Source: Phyllobacterium sp. 628
Lineage (GTDB): Bacteria; Pseudomonadota; Alphaproteobacteria; Rhizobiales; Rhizobiaceae
Direction of reading: 5' to 3'
NCBI RefSeq assembly: GCF_014189505.1
Contig: NZ_CP050303.1
Span: 124,001-188,000 of the forward strand
Length of the DNA: 64,000 bases
Part shown: positions 17,190 through 26,139 of the stretch, piece by piece
How positions within the stretch are numbered: position 1 is the first letter of the stretch
Layout: every line of letters starts with the position of its first letter
Notes under the pieces: generated by a model
Told to the model about the DNA's origin: nothing
What the model saw: the letters and a program-made list of their open reading frames with translations, nothing else
Databases searched by the model: none
Made by a program: the position numbers and the translations under genes

Positions 17190-17774
17190 TTATACGGTTT
17201 CAGGGTGCAGGTTCGTGTGAGCGATGCGCGTGCTGACGTCAGCATTCGGGAAAAGTTGGATCAGTTCGCTCACCGCGCGATTGATGCGTTCGGCAACAGC
17301 GGCGCTCGTCAGCGCATGCCCGGTGAAATCGCTCTCGGTTGCATAAATGGCAGTGGGAACAGTGAGCGCGTTGAAAAACCCAAAGAGCGGCCGCAACTGA
17401 TGTTCCGTCATCAACCCATGAAGCGGCGTGCCGCCCGTCGCAGCGAGAATGACCCTTTTCCCAGTCAACGCACGAAAGTCCACGAGGTCAAAGAGGTGCT
17501 TCAGCGCGCCGGTATAAGACGCCCTGTAGACGGGCGATCCAACGACAAGAATATCAGCGGCCTCTACCGCATCGATAATATCTCTTCCGGCTTGATCCAA
17601 CTGATCTGCCCGCAACGCGCGAAACAGGATCGGTGCCGCATCAACGAGTTCAATGACGCGTCCCTCAATTGAAAAGTGCTGTTCAACAGCGGTCACGACA
17701 GACCGGACGACGGATGCCGTGCGCGAGGGTTGTTTGACATTCCCCGATAAACCAAGAACTTTTATGCTTCCCAC
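17190..17774 (-). CDS. msuE: NADH-dependent FMN reductase, MsuE type
   Basis: 194 residues, flavodoxin-like NADPH-dependent FMN reductase fold. It opens IKVLGLSGNVKQPSRTASVV (phosphate-binding loop for FMN), has the flavin-contact stretch VVGSPVYRASYTGALKHLFDLVD and the ATGGTPLHGLMTEHQLRPLFGFF segment typical of MsuE/SsuE. It makes reduced FMN for SfnG and probably for the SfnB-like protein. The start is GTG, with AAGAGGAAAG upstream. It is the first gene of the leftward sulfone operon. Confidence 0.9.
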   Translation of the reverse strand: MGSIKVLGLSGNVKQPSRTASVVRSVVTAVEQHFSIEGRVIELVDAAPILFRALRADQLDQAGRDIIDAVEAADILVVGSPVYRASYTGALKHLFDLVDFRALTGKRVILAATGGTPLHGLMTEHQLRPLFGFFNALTVPTAIYATESDFTGHALTSAAVAERINRAVSELIQLFPNADVSTRIAHTNLHPETV

Positions 17775-18205
17775 GCGACACTTTCCTCTTCAACGATAGC
17801 TATCAAGACTAAGAGGATCAGTTGCCGTTCGTAAAAGAAACTCATTCCAAAATTGATCTTCTCAACGAAACTGCTGATGCGTTTATCGGCATGCGAAGAG
17901 CCAAATGCAGTGGCACCGTCTCTAAATGGGTGATGCCGCTTCCTAGATCGTACACTCATAAATCTGAATGAAATGCAGGCGAATTTGGCCTTCCGTTGGC
18001 AATGCGACATGGAATTGCGAGGATATTAATCTGGGGGATTATTGGATGATGACGAGAATGAGCGCAGGCCAATATTGATCCAAAGGGCGCGGCGGCCACC
18101 ATCGCCGGATGCAATCGGACGGCATGATATTTCGGCGTTCGATGCGGCAGCCAAGCCGCATCTGTTATAAAATTGACTGAGGAAGAATTCAGCTTCCTAG
18201 TGACC
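17775..18205. other. Intergenic region carrying the sulfone-operon promoter
   Basis: 431 bp between msuE and the next leftward gene. No coding region is supported; a short leftward frame (17762-18010) has no ribosome binding site or family resemblance. A GG-N10-GC pair on the minus strand near 17895 resembles a sigma-54 spacing but not its consensus. In Pseudomonas the sfn genes are sigma-54 dependent, but this sequence does not establish that here. Confidence 0.5.
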
Positions 18206-19249
18206 TCAATACAGGTTGGCCGGTATCCAATCTGCGGTCACCGCGTCGCTCGTGCTGAATGACCGGACTTTGGCAGCAAGCTCATCGATCGTCTTGACCC
18301 CGGCCTCCCGCAATGCGGCCTGCGTCAACAAGGCGGGTTTCACCACGATTTGCCGGGGGACGTCGGTCCCTGCGATCTTGAGCGCAACTGCCCTTATCGA
18401 AACAGCCCCGACCACTGCCGGATTTGTCGCAGCGGTCGCCGCCCATGGGCTGCCCTCCTCGGTGATCTCCTGAATGTCGGCGGTTGAAACATCGGCCGAG
18501 TAAATCCTGATCTTGTCGGCAATACCGAGGTCACGCGCGGCCAGTTTCACACCCCGCGCGAACTCGTCATAGGGAGCGAACACCACTTTAATATCCGGAT
18601 TGGCGATGAACGCCGCCTTGGCCTGATCCGCTGTGCTTGTCGCCGTGGTGTCGCTGACAACCCCGAACCGGGTCTTCTCAACAACGTCAGGATTATCCGA
18701 CTTGAATTTCTCCCAGGTTTCATTGCGCCGGTCGAGCGGTGCAAAACCTGCCACGTAGACATATCCGGCCTGAAATTTACTGCCATTTTCCTTGACTGCC
18801 TGCTCCAGGGCGAGCCGAGCCAATTCATGGTCGCTTTGCTCAATCTGCGGGACTGCCGGATTGTTCAAATTGACGTCAAAGGCCACAACCTTGATCCCGG
18901 CATCAACGGCCTGCTGCACAACATCCCCGATCGACTCCGGCAAGCCGTGATCAACGACAATGCCCGCAACGCCCAGATTGATGGCTTGCTGGATCTGTTC
19001 GCGCTGCTCGGCCGCATTCTGTTTGCCCGGGAATATCCGCAGGTCAATTCCCAGTTTGCTCGCCTGAGCCTGCGCGCCCGCCTGATAGGACTGAAAGAAG
19101 TCACCGGCGGAAATATAGGAAATCAGGGCGACTTTCACGCCGCCCTTGTTAAAAGGCGCCGGTGCCCCGTCGATACCGGCTGCGGCGGCGCAACCGGCAA
19201 AACCCACAAACAGAACGCTGGCGGCCGCAAGTCCGTTGACATATTTCAT
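18206..19249 (-). CDS. Ribose-type ABC transporter periplasmic binding protein
   Basis: 347 residues with a signal peptide (ASVLFVGFAGCAAAAG). Type I binding-protein fold of the ribose/galactose class: VKVALISYISAGDFFQSYQAGAQAQASKLG, EQREQIQQAINLGVAGIVVDHGLPES, VKVVAFDVNLNN and the hinge near VVFAPYDEFARGV. The start follows GAAGGGA. Its partner ATPase and permease genes are not downstream but divergent, beyond a 393-bp gap. The ligand is unknown. Its place next to the sulfone operon leaves open a sugar-type or organosulfur compound. Confidence 0.88.
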   Translation of the reverse strand: MKYVNGLAAASVLFVGFAGCAAAAGIDGAPAPFNKGGVKVALISYISAGDFFQSYQAGAQAQASKLGIDLRIFPGKQNAAEQREQIQQAINLGVAGIVVDHGLPESIGDVVQQAVDAGIKVVAFDVNLNNPAVPQIEQSDHELARLALEQAVKENGSKFQAGYVYVAGFAPLDRRNETWEKFKSDNPDVVEKTRFGVVSDTTATSTADQAKAAFIANPDIKVVFAPYDEFARGVKLAARDLGIADKIRIYSADVSTADIQEITEEGSPWAATAATNPAVVGAVSIRAVALKIAGTDVPRQIVVKPALLTQAALREAGVKTIDELAAKVRSFSTSDAVTADWIPANLY

Positions 19250-19642
19250 GATCGTATCCCTTCTCAGGATGACAGGAACCGATCAACAAGCTCACCCCGT
19301 TGTACCATCCGTCACAGGCATCAGGATACTGCCTGCAGTTTCCCTGTATAATCACGCCGTTCCAAATTTGAACGCGCGCGAAAAATGCATTTCCTTTGTC
19401 AGGGTTCATTCGAAACAAAATAACCTGAGGTCTTCGAAGCTGGACACGGGACAGAAATCGGCCATCCGAACGCCTTTGGCTTGATTTGCCATCACTCCCT
19501 GCAGCTTGGGCACAATATTGCGTGCATCGGGGGAAATTTGAAACGCGGTTCCGGCTTCCGCACTACCTGCCATTATCCGGATGTGGGACATATGGTTGGC
19601 CTCACTATCAGCACTTCACAGGCAAACGGATACCTCGCTACA
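19250..19642. other. Divergent promoter region of the ribose-type importer
   Basis: 393 bp that must drive the binding protein leftwards and the ATPase/permease pair rightwards. An in-frame extension of the ATPase gene back to 19592 (ATG preceded by GGGA) is possible. No convincing operator was seen. Confidence 0.5.
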
Positions 19643-21127
19643 ATGCCTCTTTTGAAGGTTGAAAACGTTTCCCGCTCCTTTGGCGCCACCCGTGCGCTCG
19701 CCCATGCGGACCTTCAGGTATCGGCGGGCGAAATCGTGGCATTGATGGGTGCCAACGGCGCCGGAAAATCCACACTGGTGAACATTTTGTCCGGCGTGTT
19801 CCCCGCGGATGGGGGAACCATCCGTTTCAAGGATGAACCATTTGCGCCCCAATCCCCTTCCGAGGCAGCGGCGGCGGGAATTGCGACCGTGCACCAATCC
19901 ATGCAGCGTGTCGGTGCGCCGGGGCTGAGCGTTGCCGACGTGCTCCTGCTCAATCGCTATGCCGATGGTTCCGAACCGTTTTTCCTCACCCGTTCCGGTG
20001 TAAAACGGCGCGCACAGGCAATCCTGGATAGTGCAGGTTTTGATCTGCCCCTCGATCGTGATTTCGCCGATCTGCCCGCTGCCACCCGGCAGCTGGTTGC
20101 TATCGCGCGGGCGCTCGCCAACCGGGCCTCGCTGCTTATCCTTGATGAGCCTACGGCCAGCCTTTCCGGACAGGAGTCGGCGCGGCTTTACGATATTCTT
20201 TTGCAACTCAAAGCGAAGGGATTGGCCATCCTTTATATCTCGCACCGCATTGCCGATCTCAAGGCATTGGCCGACCGGGTGGTGGTTATGCGCAGTGGCA
20301 AAGCGGTTGGAAACTTTGAACGGCCGATCCAGTTTGAACAGGCTGTCGAATTGATGATCGGCCGCAAGCTTTCCCATGCCCGTCCGGGTGCACGCACGGC
20401 CTCCGGAACCCCCGTGTTCGAGATGCGCGACATCAGGCTTTTACAGGATTCACAGCCATTTGATCTCTCGCTGCACAAGGGTGAAGTCGTCGCGATTACC
20501 GGTGTGCTCGGGGCTGGCAAGAGCAGGCTCATGTCAGCCATTTTCGGGATATCTCCACTTGTGCAAGGCAGGATGTTTCTGAACGGCACTTCCTACAAGC
20601 CGGTGAACCCACGCGACGCCATTGCAGCAGGTGTCGCCATGGCGGCGGAAGATCGCCATCAATCATCGCTCATGCCGGCGGACTGGCCGGGAAGTACGCT
20701 GGCTCAAACCATCAGTCTGCCGCATCTGGCAAAATGGTTTCCCTCGGGTTTTCTTTTCGGCACTCGCGAGCAGCGGGAAGCGGAAAGTGCGATCCACCGT
20801 CTCCATATCAGGACATCCGGGCCATCCGCGCCCATTTCAACGCTGTCGGGTGGCAATCAGCAAAAGGTGGTTCTTGCCCGCTGGGAAGCTGAGCCGAGTG
20901 CACTCCTCCTGCTCGATGAGCCGTTCCAAGGGGTGGATACCGGTGCGCGCAGCGATATTATCCGGGCTATCCGTAGCCGTACCGATCGCGCCGTCCTGAT
21001 TGCCACATCCGATCCCGAAGAAGCTCTCGAAGTCGCCGACCGCATTCTCGTTATCGATCATCACAGCCTGATATCCGGATCAACCGGCCAAGCAACCAAT
21101 CCTGACTGGAGTGCCCCACTCTCATGA
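19643..21127 (+). CDS. Ribose-type ABC transporter ATPase (RbsA/MglA class)
   Basis: 494 residues from the ATG at 19643, which gives the usual N-terminus MPLLKVENVSRSFGATRAL; an upstream ATG at 19592 is an alternative. Two tandem ATPase domains: the first has Walker A GANGAGKST and Walker B LLILDEPTASLS; the second has a degenerate Walker A (GVLGAGKSR), the signature LSGGNQQKVVLARW and LLLLDEPFQGVD. The intact first site and altered second site are normal for RbsA-type proteins. The stop overlaps the ATG of the permease gene (ATGA). Confidence 0.9.
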   Translation: MPLLKVENVSRSFGATRALAHADLQVSAGEIVALMGANGAGKSTLVNILSGVFPADGGTIRFKDEPFAPQSPSEAAAAGIATVHQSMQRVGAPGLSVADVLLLNRYADGSEPFFLTRSGVKRRAQAILDSAGFDLPLDRDFADLPAATRQLVAIARALANRASLLILDEPTASLSGQESARLYDILLQLKAKGLAILYISHRIADLKALADRVVVMRSGKAVGNFERPIQFEQAVELMIGRKLSHARPGARTASGTPVFEMRDIRLLQDSQPFDLSLHKGEVVAITGVLGAGKSRLMSAIFGISPLVQGRMFLNGTSYKPVNPRDAIAAGVAMAAEDRHQSSLMPADWPGSTLAQTISLPHLAKWFPSGFLFGTREQREAESAIHRLHIRTSGPSAPISTLSGGNQQKVVLARWEAEPSALLLLDEPFQGVDTGARSDIIRAIRSRTDRAVLIATSDPEEALEVADRILVIDHHSLISGSTGQATNPDWSAPLS

Positions 21128-22164
21128 CTAGCCTCCAGAACACGCATGCGATTGAGCAGGGAGCGTCCCGCAAACATATATGGGCGCAGATCGTCGAAAT
21201 CATTCAGAGGGCGGCGATCTTCGTACTGCTTGTTGTTCTCGTCACCGGCTTTGCCATCGCACAGCCCGCTTTCATTCATCTCGCCAATCTGATGAGTGTG
21301 CTTCAGGCGGTATCCGTCGTGGCCATTCTCGGCGCGGGTGTCACAATCAGTCTGGCCGTCGGCGGGTTTGATCTGTCCATAGGTGCTGTTGCGGCATCCA
21401 GTGTCATGGCCGCGAGCTATTCCATGATTGTCTGGGGACTGGGCGTTTATGAAACCTTGCCCATCGTGCTGGCGTTCGGTGCTTTGGTTGGCCTTGCCAA
21501 TGCTTTTCTCATTGTCAAATTGCGGGTGCCGGACCTGTTGGCAACCTTGTCAATGATGTTCCTGCTGACCGGGCTGCAACTCATTCCCACTGCGGGCCGG
21601 TCCATATCATCGGGGCTCATCCTGCCGGATGGCAAGACCGCACAGGGCGCCTACGATCCACTGTTTCTGCTGATCGGACGCTATAACCTTTTCGGGATAG
21701 TGCCGGTCCCGGTCGTTCTCATGGCGATTGTTGCAATCATCACGTTTGTGCTGACGGAAAAGACCCGTATTGGCCGGCTGCTTTTTGCGACCGGCGGCAA
21801 TGAAGTTGCAACGAGACTGGCGGGTGCATCAACGGCACGCCTTAAAACAATGGCCTATGTGATTTCCGGCATCCTCGCCTCGCTCGGCGGCATCATCATT
21901 GCAGCACGTGTCGGCCGCGGCGATGTATCATCCGGCGCATCTCTTCTCATGGATTCCGTTGCGGCCTCTCTTATCGGATTTGCCGTTTTAGGGCTGCGGC
22001 GGCCAAATGTTTTCGGCACGCTCGTCGGTGCCATTTTCGTCGGGGTATTGCTGAATGGTCTGACGATGCTCAACATACCCTACTACACCCAGGATTTTGT
22101 CAAAGGTGCCGTCCTGGTTGGTGCATTAGCAATCACTTACGGGCTCGGACACCGGCACACCTAA
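21124..22164 (+). CDS. Ribose-type ABC transporter permease (RbsC class)
   Basis: 346 residues with eight to ten hydrophobic helices. RbsC-class signatures are AILGAGVTISLAVGGFDLSIGAVAASSVMAA, the GRLLFATGGNEVATRLAGAS loop and VAASLIGFAVLGLRRPNVFGTLVGAIFVGVLLNGL. Only one permease gene is present, so it probably forms a homodimer. It is coupled to the ATPase gene by a 4-bp overlap and ends convergent with the LysR gene. Confidence 0.9.
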   Translation: MTSLQNTHAIEQGASRKHIWAQIVEIIQRAAIFVLLVVLVTGFAIAQPAFIHLANLMSVLQAVSVVAILGAGVTISLAVGGFDLSIGAVAASSVMAASYSMIVWGLGVYETLPIVLAFGALVGLANAFLIVKLRVPDLLATLSMMFLLTGLQLIPTAGRSISSGLILPDGKTAQGAYDPLFLLIGRYNLFGIVPVPVVLMAIVAIITFVLTEKTRIGRLLFATGGNEVATRLAGASTARLKTMAYVISGILASLGGIIIAARVGRGDVSSGASLLMDSVAASLIGFAVLGLRRPNVFGTLVGAIFVGVLLNGLTMLNIPYYTQDFVKGAVLVGALAITYGLGHRHT

Positions 22165-22189
22165 GACTTGCCCACCTTTGACAGCCAAG

Positions 22190-22210
22190 CCTCGGCAGTT
22201 CAAACCGAGG
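22190..22210. terminator. Short hairpin between convergent genes
   Basis: 6-bp stem CCTCGG / CCGAGG with a 9-base loop that spans the stop codon of the leftward LysR gene and lies 25 bp after the permease stop. Weak, with no T tract. Confidence 0.35.
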
Positions 22211-23123
22211 GTCGCCCCGGCTTTGTCGCCGCTGTTTTTTTGATGTAGCCGAGCATGCCGTTTATCAATGTCTCGAACACCAGGCGAAAACGATGTGACG
22301 AGCCCAGATTTTCGTGCATGGCAATCCACGTTGGCAGACCTATGGAAAACTGATCGGGCAGGAGATGGATCAGCTCGGGATTGTCTTGCGCCAGACCATC
22401 CTGGCAAATCCCGATGCCAATTCCCGCTCGAATAGCTGCGAGCTGGGCAAGATTGCTGTCGGTGCGGTAAATGAACTTAAGCTCTTGCGTCACCGGAAAA
22501 CGCTTCTCAATGGCGCGCACAAACGCGGTCTGCCGGTCAAAGCCGATAAGCCGGTGCTTCTTCAAATCCGCCACAGTGCGGGGTGTGCCATATCTGGCGA
22601 TGTAAGCACTGTGCGCATAAAGGCCCAATGGGATAGACCCAACATTGCGTACGAGAAGGGCATCCTGTGACGGTTCAGCCATTCTGACGGCAATATCGAC
22701 CTCGCGATTGAGAAGATCTTCGACCGTATCGGAGGCGGATAATTCAATGTGCAGGGCGGGGTATGTGTTCAGTAATTGCGCGATTATACCGGGAAGTACC
22801 TCTACACCAATAACCTCACTCGCGCCGATCCGAATGGTGCCCTCAACCTTGTCATGCTGTGCAGACGCCATCCGTACCAGTGCAGCGGCATTGGCAGCCA
22901 TCGCCGCCGCATAGGGCTGCAGTTCAAGCGCAACATCCGTGGCAAGCAGACCGTGGGGCGAGCGGGTGAAAAGCTGTGCACCGATCATCTGTTCCAACGT
23001 ATCGATGTGGCGTCCGACCGTCGGCTGGGTCAAACCCAGCTCGCGCGCGGCGGCCGAAAGCGAACCTTCGCGAAGGACGTGAAGAAAGGTCCAATAGAGA
23101 TCCCAGTTCGGCGCCTGCTCCAT
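22200..23123 (-). CDS. LysR-family transcriptional regulator
   Basis: 307 residues. The N-terminal winged helix-turn-helix covers residues 8-66 (FLHVLREGSLSAAARELGLTQPTVGRHIDTLEQMIG); the rest is the LysR effector-binding domain, starting EGTIRIGASEVIGVEVLPGI. The HTH form with TQPTVGRHI is the subgroup often found divergent from oxidoreductases. It is transcribed away from the SDR gene with about 90 bp between them, so it most likely controls that gene and itself. Confidence 0.9.
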   Translation of the reverse strand: MEQAPNWDLYWTFLHVLREGSLSAAARELGLTQPTVGRHIDTLEQMIGAQLFTRSPHGLLATDVALELQPYAAAMAANAAALVRMASAQHDKVEGTIRIGASEVIGVEVLPGIIAQLLNTYPALHIELSASDTVEDLLNREVDIAVRMAEPSQDALLVRNVGSIPLGLYAHSAYIARYGTPRTVADLKKHRLIGFDRQTAFVRAIEKRFPVTQELKFIYRTDSNLAQLAAIRAGIGIGICQDGLAQDNPELIHLLPDQFSIGLPTWIAMHENLGSSHRFRLVFETLINGMLGYIKKTAATKPGRPSV

Positions 23124-23215
23124 TATTTATGTATATCTGATCCAAGATTTTCGTCAATTTTGTTTATCGAAGAATTGGTCCATTCTCGTCGATATACCAG
23201 ATGGAGAAAACGATC

Positions 23216-24181
23216 ATGCAAACTGTAGAACGAACTGCGCTTGTACTCGGTGCAACTGGCGGCATTGGTGGCGCGGTGGCCCGCAACCTTTTGGCAAGAG
23301 GCTGGCACATCAAGGCCCTGACACGAGACCTGGCCAAGGCCCGGAACACTGCAAGTGATTTCGATTGGATCTTAGGTGACGCCCTTAATGCGCAGGATGT
23401 GAGCAACGCCGCACAAGGCACATGTCTTATAGTACATGCGGTTAACCCGCCCCGATATCAGAACTGGGAAAAGCTCGTGTTGCCGATGCTCGACAATACA
23501 ATCGCTGCGGCAAAGCAGACGGCTGCCCGCGTGCTTCTGCCCGGCACTGTCTACAATTTTGGACCCGATGCATTTCCTGTCCTTGATGAAAGCAGTCCGC
23601 AAAATCCAATCACTCGAAAAGGCAAGCTGCGTGTTGCCATGGAACAGCATTTGAAGGATGCGTCGGCAGCGGGCGTGAATGTGCTGATTGTACGTGCAGG
23701 TGATTTCTTTGGCCCGAAAGCAGCAAACAACTGGTTTTCACAAGGACTGGTCACACCGGGTAAGCCAGTCTCCCGCATAAGCAATCCTTCACGGCGCGGC
23801 GTTGGACATCAATGGGCATTTCTGCCCGACGTTGCCGAGACAATGGCGCAACTGGTGGAGCGTGCCGACAGTCTTCCAAGCTTTGCTGTCTATCACATGG
23901 ATGGGTTCTGGGATTCCGATGGAATGCAGATGGCAGAAGCCATTCAGCGCGTGGTCGGCCGTGCTGTGCCGGTTGCTTCATTCCCCTGGTGGATTGTACC
24001 GGTTGCTGCACCATTCAATGCGTTCATGCACGAACTGAAGGAGATGCGGTATTTGTGGAAGCAGCCTCTGCGCATGACCAACAAGCGATTGCTCAGTGTG
24101 TTGCCAACCGAACCCCGGACACCCATTGACGAGGCGGTAAGGCAGACCTTGTCGGACCTTGGCTGTCTTCAGGACCGATAA
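23216..24181 (+). CDS. NAD(P)-dependent SDR/epimerase-family oxidoreductase
   Basis: 321 residues from the ATG at 23216, with GGAG upstream; an ATG five codons earlier is less well placed. The N-terminal nucleotide-binding motif is LVLGATGGIGGAVARNL, and the extended-SDR layout continues with VNPPRYQNWEKLVLPMLDNT and a region in place of YxxxK (NPITRKGKLRVAME). The tyrosine usually expected there is absent, so activity as a classical dehydrogenase is doubtful. Atypical or NmrA-like members can act as redox sensors or epimerases. It is divergent from a LysR regulator. Confidence 0.82.
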   Translation: MQTVERTALVLGATGGIGGAVARNLLARGWHIKALTRDLAKARNTASDFDWILGDALNAQDVSNAAQGTCLIVHAVNPPRYQNWEKLVLPMLDNTIAAAKQTAARVLLPGTVYNFGPDAFPVLDESSPQNPITRKGKLRVAMEQHLKDASAAGVNVLIVRAGDFFGPKAANNWFSQGLVTPGKPVSRISNPSRRGVGHQWAFLPDVAETMAQLVERADSLPSFAVYHMDGFWDSDGMQMAEAIQRVVGRAVPVASFPWWIVPVAAPFNAFMHELKEMRYLWKQPLRMTNKRLLSVLPTEPRTPIDEAVRQTLSDLGCLQDR

Positions 24182-24212
24182 GCGGGAACGAAAGCGGTCA
24201 GCCTGTCCGATT

Positions 24213-24243
24213 TGAGACAGCGGTCTGGGTGGCCGCTGTTTCT
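24213..24243. terminator. Terminator-like hairpin between convergent genes
   Basis: 7-bp core ACAGCGG / CCGCTGT with a 9-base loop, flanked by a further GAG/CTC pair and a short T run (TTTCTC) on the plus strand. It lies in the 94-bp gap between the SDR gene and the leftward monooxygenase gene. Confidence 0.5.
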
Positions 24244-24275
24244 CACCGGTCCAATGGAGCATCGTTCCGAACTTT

Positions 24276-25424
24276 CTAATTTTGACCCCGCATATCGGCG
24301 TGTGCTTGCAAATGCTGAAGGGTAAGCTCAAGCCCGACATGCGACAACTCAGTGGCCACAGCTTCGGCCGCATACTGGGCCGGTTCGACAATCCGCTCGA
24401 ACATATCCACTTCATAGGCTTTGACAGCCTCTCTCCAATCACCGGTTTCAATAAGCTGGCGAGCCAGTTCCGCTGCATCAAGCATCGCAGCGTTCACACC
24501 TTCCCCGCCAAAGGGCGACATGACATGAGCCGCGTCTCCCAAAAGGGTTATGCCGATGCGGTTCGGCCAATGATGCCCGACCGGCAATGCGTAGAGCGGC
24601 CGGGGAACAATGCAATCATTGCTGGCATGGATGAGATCGACAAATACCGGGGCCCAGCCGGTGAATTCCGCAGCAAGGCGCGCACGGGCAAGCTCGGGCG
24701 CGTTGAAATCAAACGTAGCATTGGCCCAATCTGGCGGCACACGAAAAATCGCATAGCCTCTGACGTGGGCATTGCCATTGCGTTGCAGGATCATCGCCTT
24801 TCCATCTGCCTGAATATCGATTTTTCCACGGCCAACGAGTTGCGACAGGATGGGATAACGCGCGTCAATGTCGTCAATGCCAAACTCGATAAAGGTCAGC
24901 CCCGTATATTGCGGTTTGTAGTGTGAGACGAGAGGTCTCACCCGCGACCATGCTCCATCGGCGCCGACAACAAGATCAAATGGCCCCTTTGTTTCTCTGG
25001 CAAAGACGAGGTCATAGCTGCCGTCCTCACGCAAGCGCACCTCCTGCAATTTATGATCCCATTGGATGGTGTTGGCAGGTATCGAATTGATCAATATTTC
25101 GCGCAGCGCCGTTCGATCGACCTCTGGCCTATCACCGCTTTCCGCGTCATCGGCGAAAAGAAGCGCACCGGACTTGTCATAGAGACGGCTGCCCTGATCC
25201 TCATAACGCGCAATGTGCAGAAATTCGGTGTGCAGATGCGCACGCTCGAGCGCAAGCTGTCCCGATCCGGTATGAAGATCAAGCGTTCCACCTTGCGGCC
25301 GTTCAAGCGAGTGTTTTTCACTCTCGAATATGGTTGCCGGAATTCCGGCAAGATGAAGAATACGCGCCAGCACCAGCCCACCTGGTCCTGCACCGATAAT
25401 GGCTATGCGAGGGAATTTATTCAT
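24276..25424 (-). CDS. FAD-dependent monooxygenase, TetX-like
   Basis: 382 residues of the aromatic-hydroxylase fold. Markers are the dinucleotide motif IIGAGPGGLVLARIL, the TetX-group stretch GGTLDLHTGSGQLALERA, the DG motif DLVVGADGAWSRVRP, and the flavin-ribityl motif LLGDAAHVMSPFGGEGVNAAM. The length matches TetX (about 380). Such enzymes hydroxylate aromatics using NADPH, and some members inactivate tetracyclines; the overall resemblance does not prove that activity here. The promoter region has two exact ACATAGGTA repeats 22 bp apart. No regulator gene remains beside it, although these enzymes are often paired with one. Confidence 0.85.
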   Translation of the reverse strand: MNKFPRIAIIGAGPGGLVLARILHLAGIPATIFESEKHSLERPQGGTLDLHTGSGQLALERAHLHTEFLHIARYEDQGSRLYDKSGALLFADDAESGDRPEVDRTALREILINSIPANTIQWDHKLQEVRLREDGSYDLVFARETKGPFDLVVGADGAWSRVRPLVSHYKPQYTGLTFIEFGIDDIDARYPILSQLVGRGKIDIQADGKAMILQRNGNAHVRGYAIFRVPPDWANATFDFNAPELARARLAAEFTGWAPVFVDLIHASNDCIVPRPLYALPVGHHWPNRIGITLLGDAAHVMSPFGGEGVNAAMLDAAELARQLIETGDWREAVKAYEVDMFERIVEPAQYAAEAVATELSHVGLELTLQHLQAHADMRGQN

Positions 25425-26065
25425 GGGATTTCTCTGATTGCATTATACATAGGTAGCTATATAAATAAACATAGGTACCAATACAAGTGGCGAGACAAAA
25501 TGTGTCGGAGACGTTCGCGCGACGTGTACTGCGCTCATCAAAATAGCTTCGTGGAGGAATGGAGAAGAGACTTTGGAAGATTTTAGTGGCGGAGAATTCA
25601 CGTCAGATCCCAAAGGAGCCCAATGACACGTTGTGATTGGGACTCAGAGCCGCCCACCACTATCCATTCTGGAGCTCATAGTTTTGGCGTGTAAATCAAC
25701 AAAACTTGACGCCTACGAGAATATTGTTTTTATTGTATTTTTTCCACGAAACGGTAGCTATCGCGCCAATTACTTCTTCATCATGGATTGGCTTGATCAT
25801 TTGGAGGGGTTTGCAACCGCGAATACTTTGCTCTGTACCCATATAGCCCAAGCATTCCTTCAAGAAAACACTTGGAAATGGGCCGATTGATCTATGCCAA
25901 TCTCTCGGGATTACAGAGGCCCCTGCCCTCTCCGCATTTCGGACTTCTGTCGTTTTCCTGATCGGCCTTAAGGCAGATTATACCCGACAACTTTAAGGAT
26001 TACACAACACCACAAAATAGAGCCTGTATATGGCAGAACCGGTACGGACAGAAATATGAGAAGAA
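25425..26065. other. 641-bp region without a supported gene
   Basis: A+T-rich relative to its neighbours, especially 25440-25480 and 25690-25900. The first 60 bp contain the operator-like repeats listed below. A rightward frame at 25633-25890 (85 codons) has no ribosome binding site or recognisable motif and is not called. A decayed gene, possibly the partner regulator of the TetX-like gene, could once have been here, but no convincing remnant can be read. Confidence 0.5.
25447..25477. promoter_or_regulatory. Direct repeat ACATAGGTA x2, candidate operator of the TetX-like gene
   Basis: Exact 9-bp repeats at 25447-25455 and 25469-25477, 22 bp apart start to start (two helical turns), 23-53 bp upstream of the leftward start at 25424. 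The spacing suggests a dimeric or tetrameric regulator binding on one face of the DNA. Confidence 0.5.
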
Positions 26066-26097
26066 AAAACACCGGAGCATGCCTGTTCCGGTGTTTT
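26066..26097. terminator. Strong intrinsic terminator
   Basis: Perfect 11-bp stem (AAAACACCGGA / TCCGGTGTTTT) with a 10-base loop and a T run on the minus strand. It lies about 45 bp after the stop of the leftward L,D-transpeptidase gene. Confidence 0.85.
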
Positions 26098-26139
26098 CAA
26101 TTCAGGATGGATTGCCCAACCAAATCCTGCAGGTTGGAC

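Noticed and set aside
17880..17920. Sigma-54 promoter for the sulfone operon
   Set aside because: A GG-N10-GC pair exists on the minus strand but the flanking bases do not match TGGCAC-N5-TTGCA; too weak to list.
17762..18010. 82-residue leftward reading frame upstream of msuE
   Set aside because: It overlaps the msuE start, has no ribosome binding site and no recognisable motif; the region is better read as a promoter.
25633..25890. 85-residue rightward reading frame in the A+T-rich gap
   Set aside because: No ribosome binding site, no domain and unlike coding sequence of the neighbours; at most a gene remnant.
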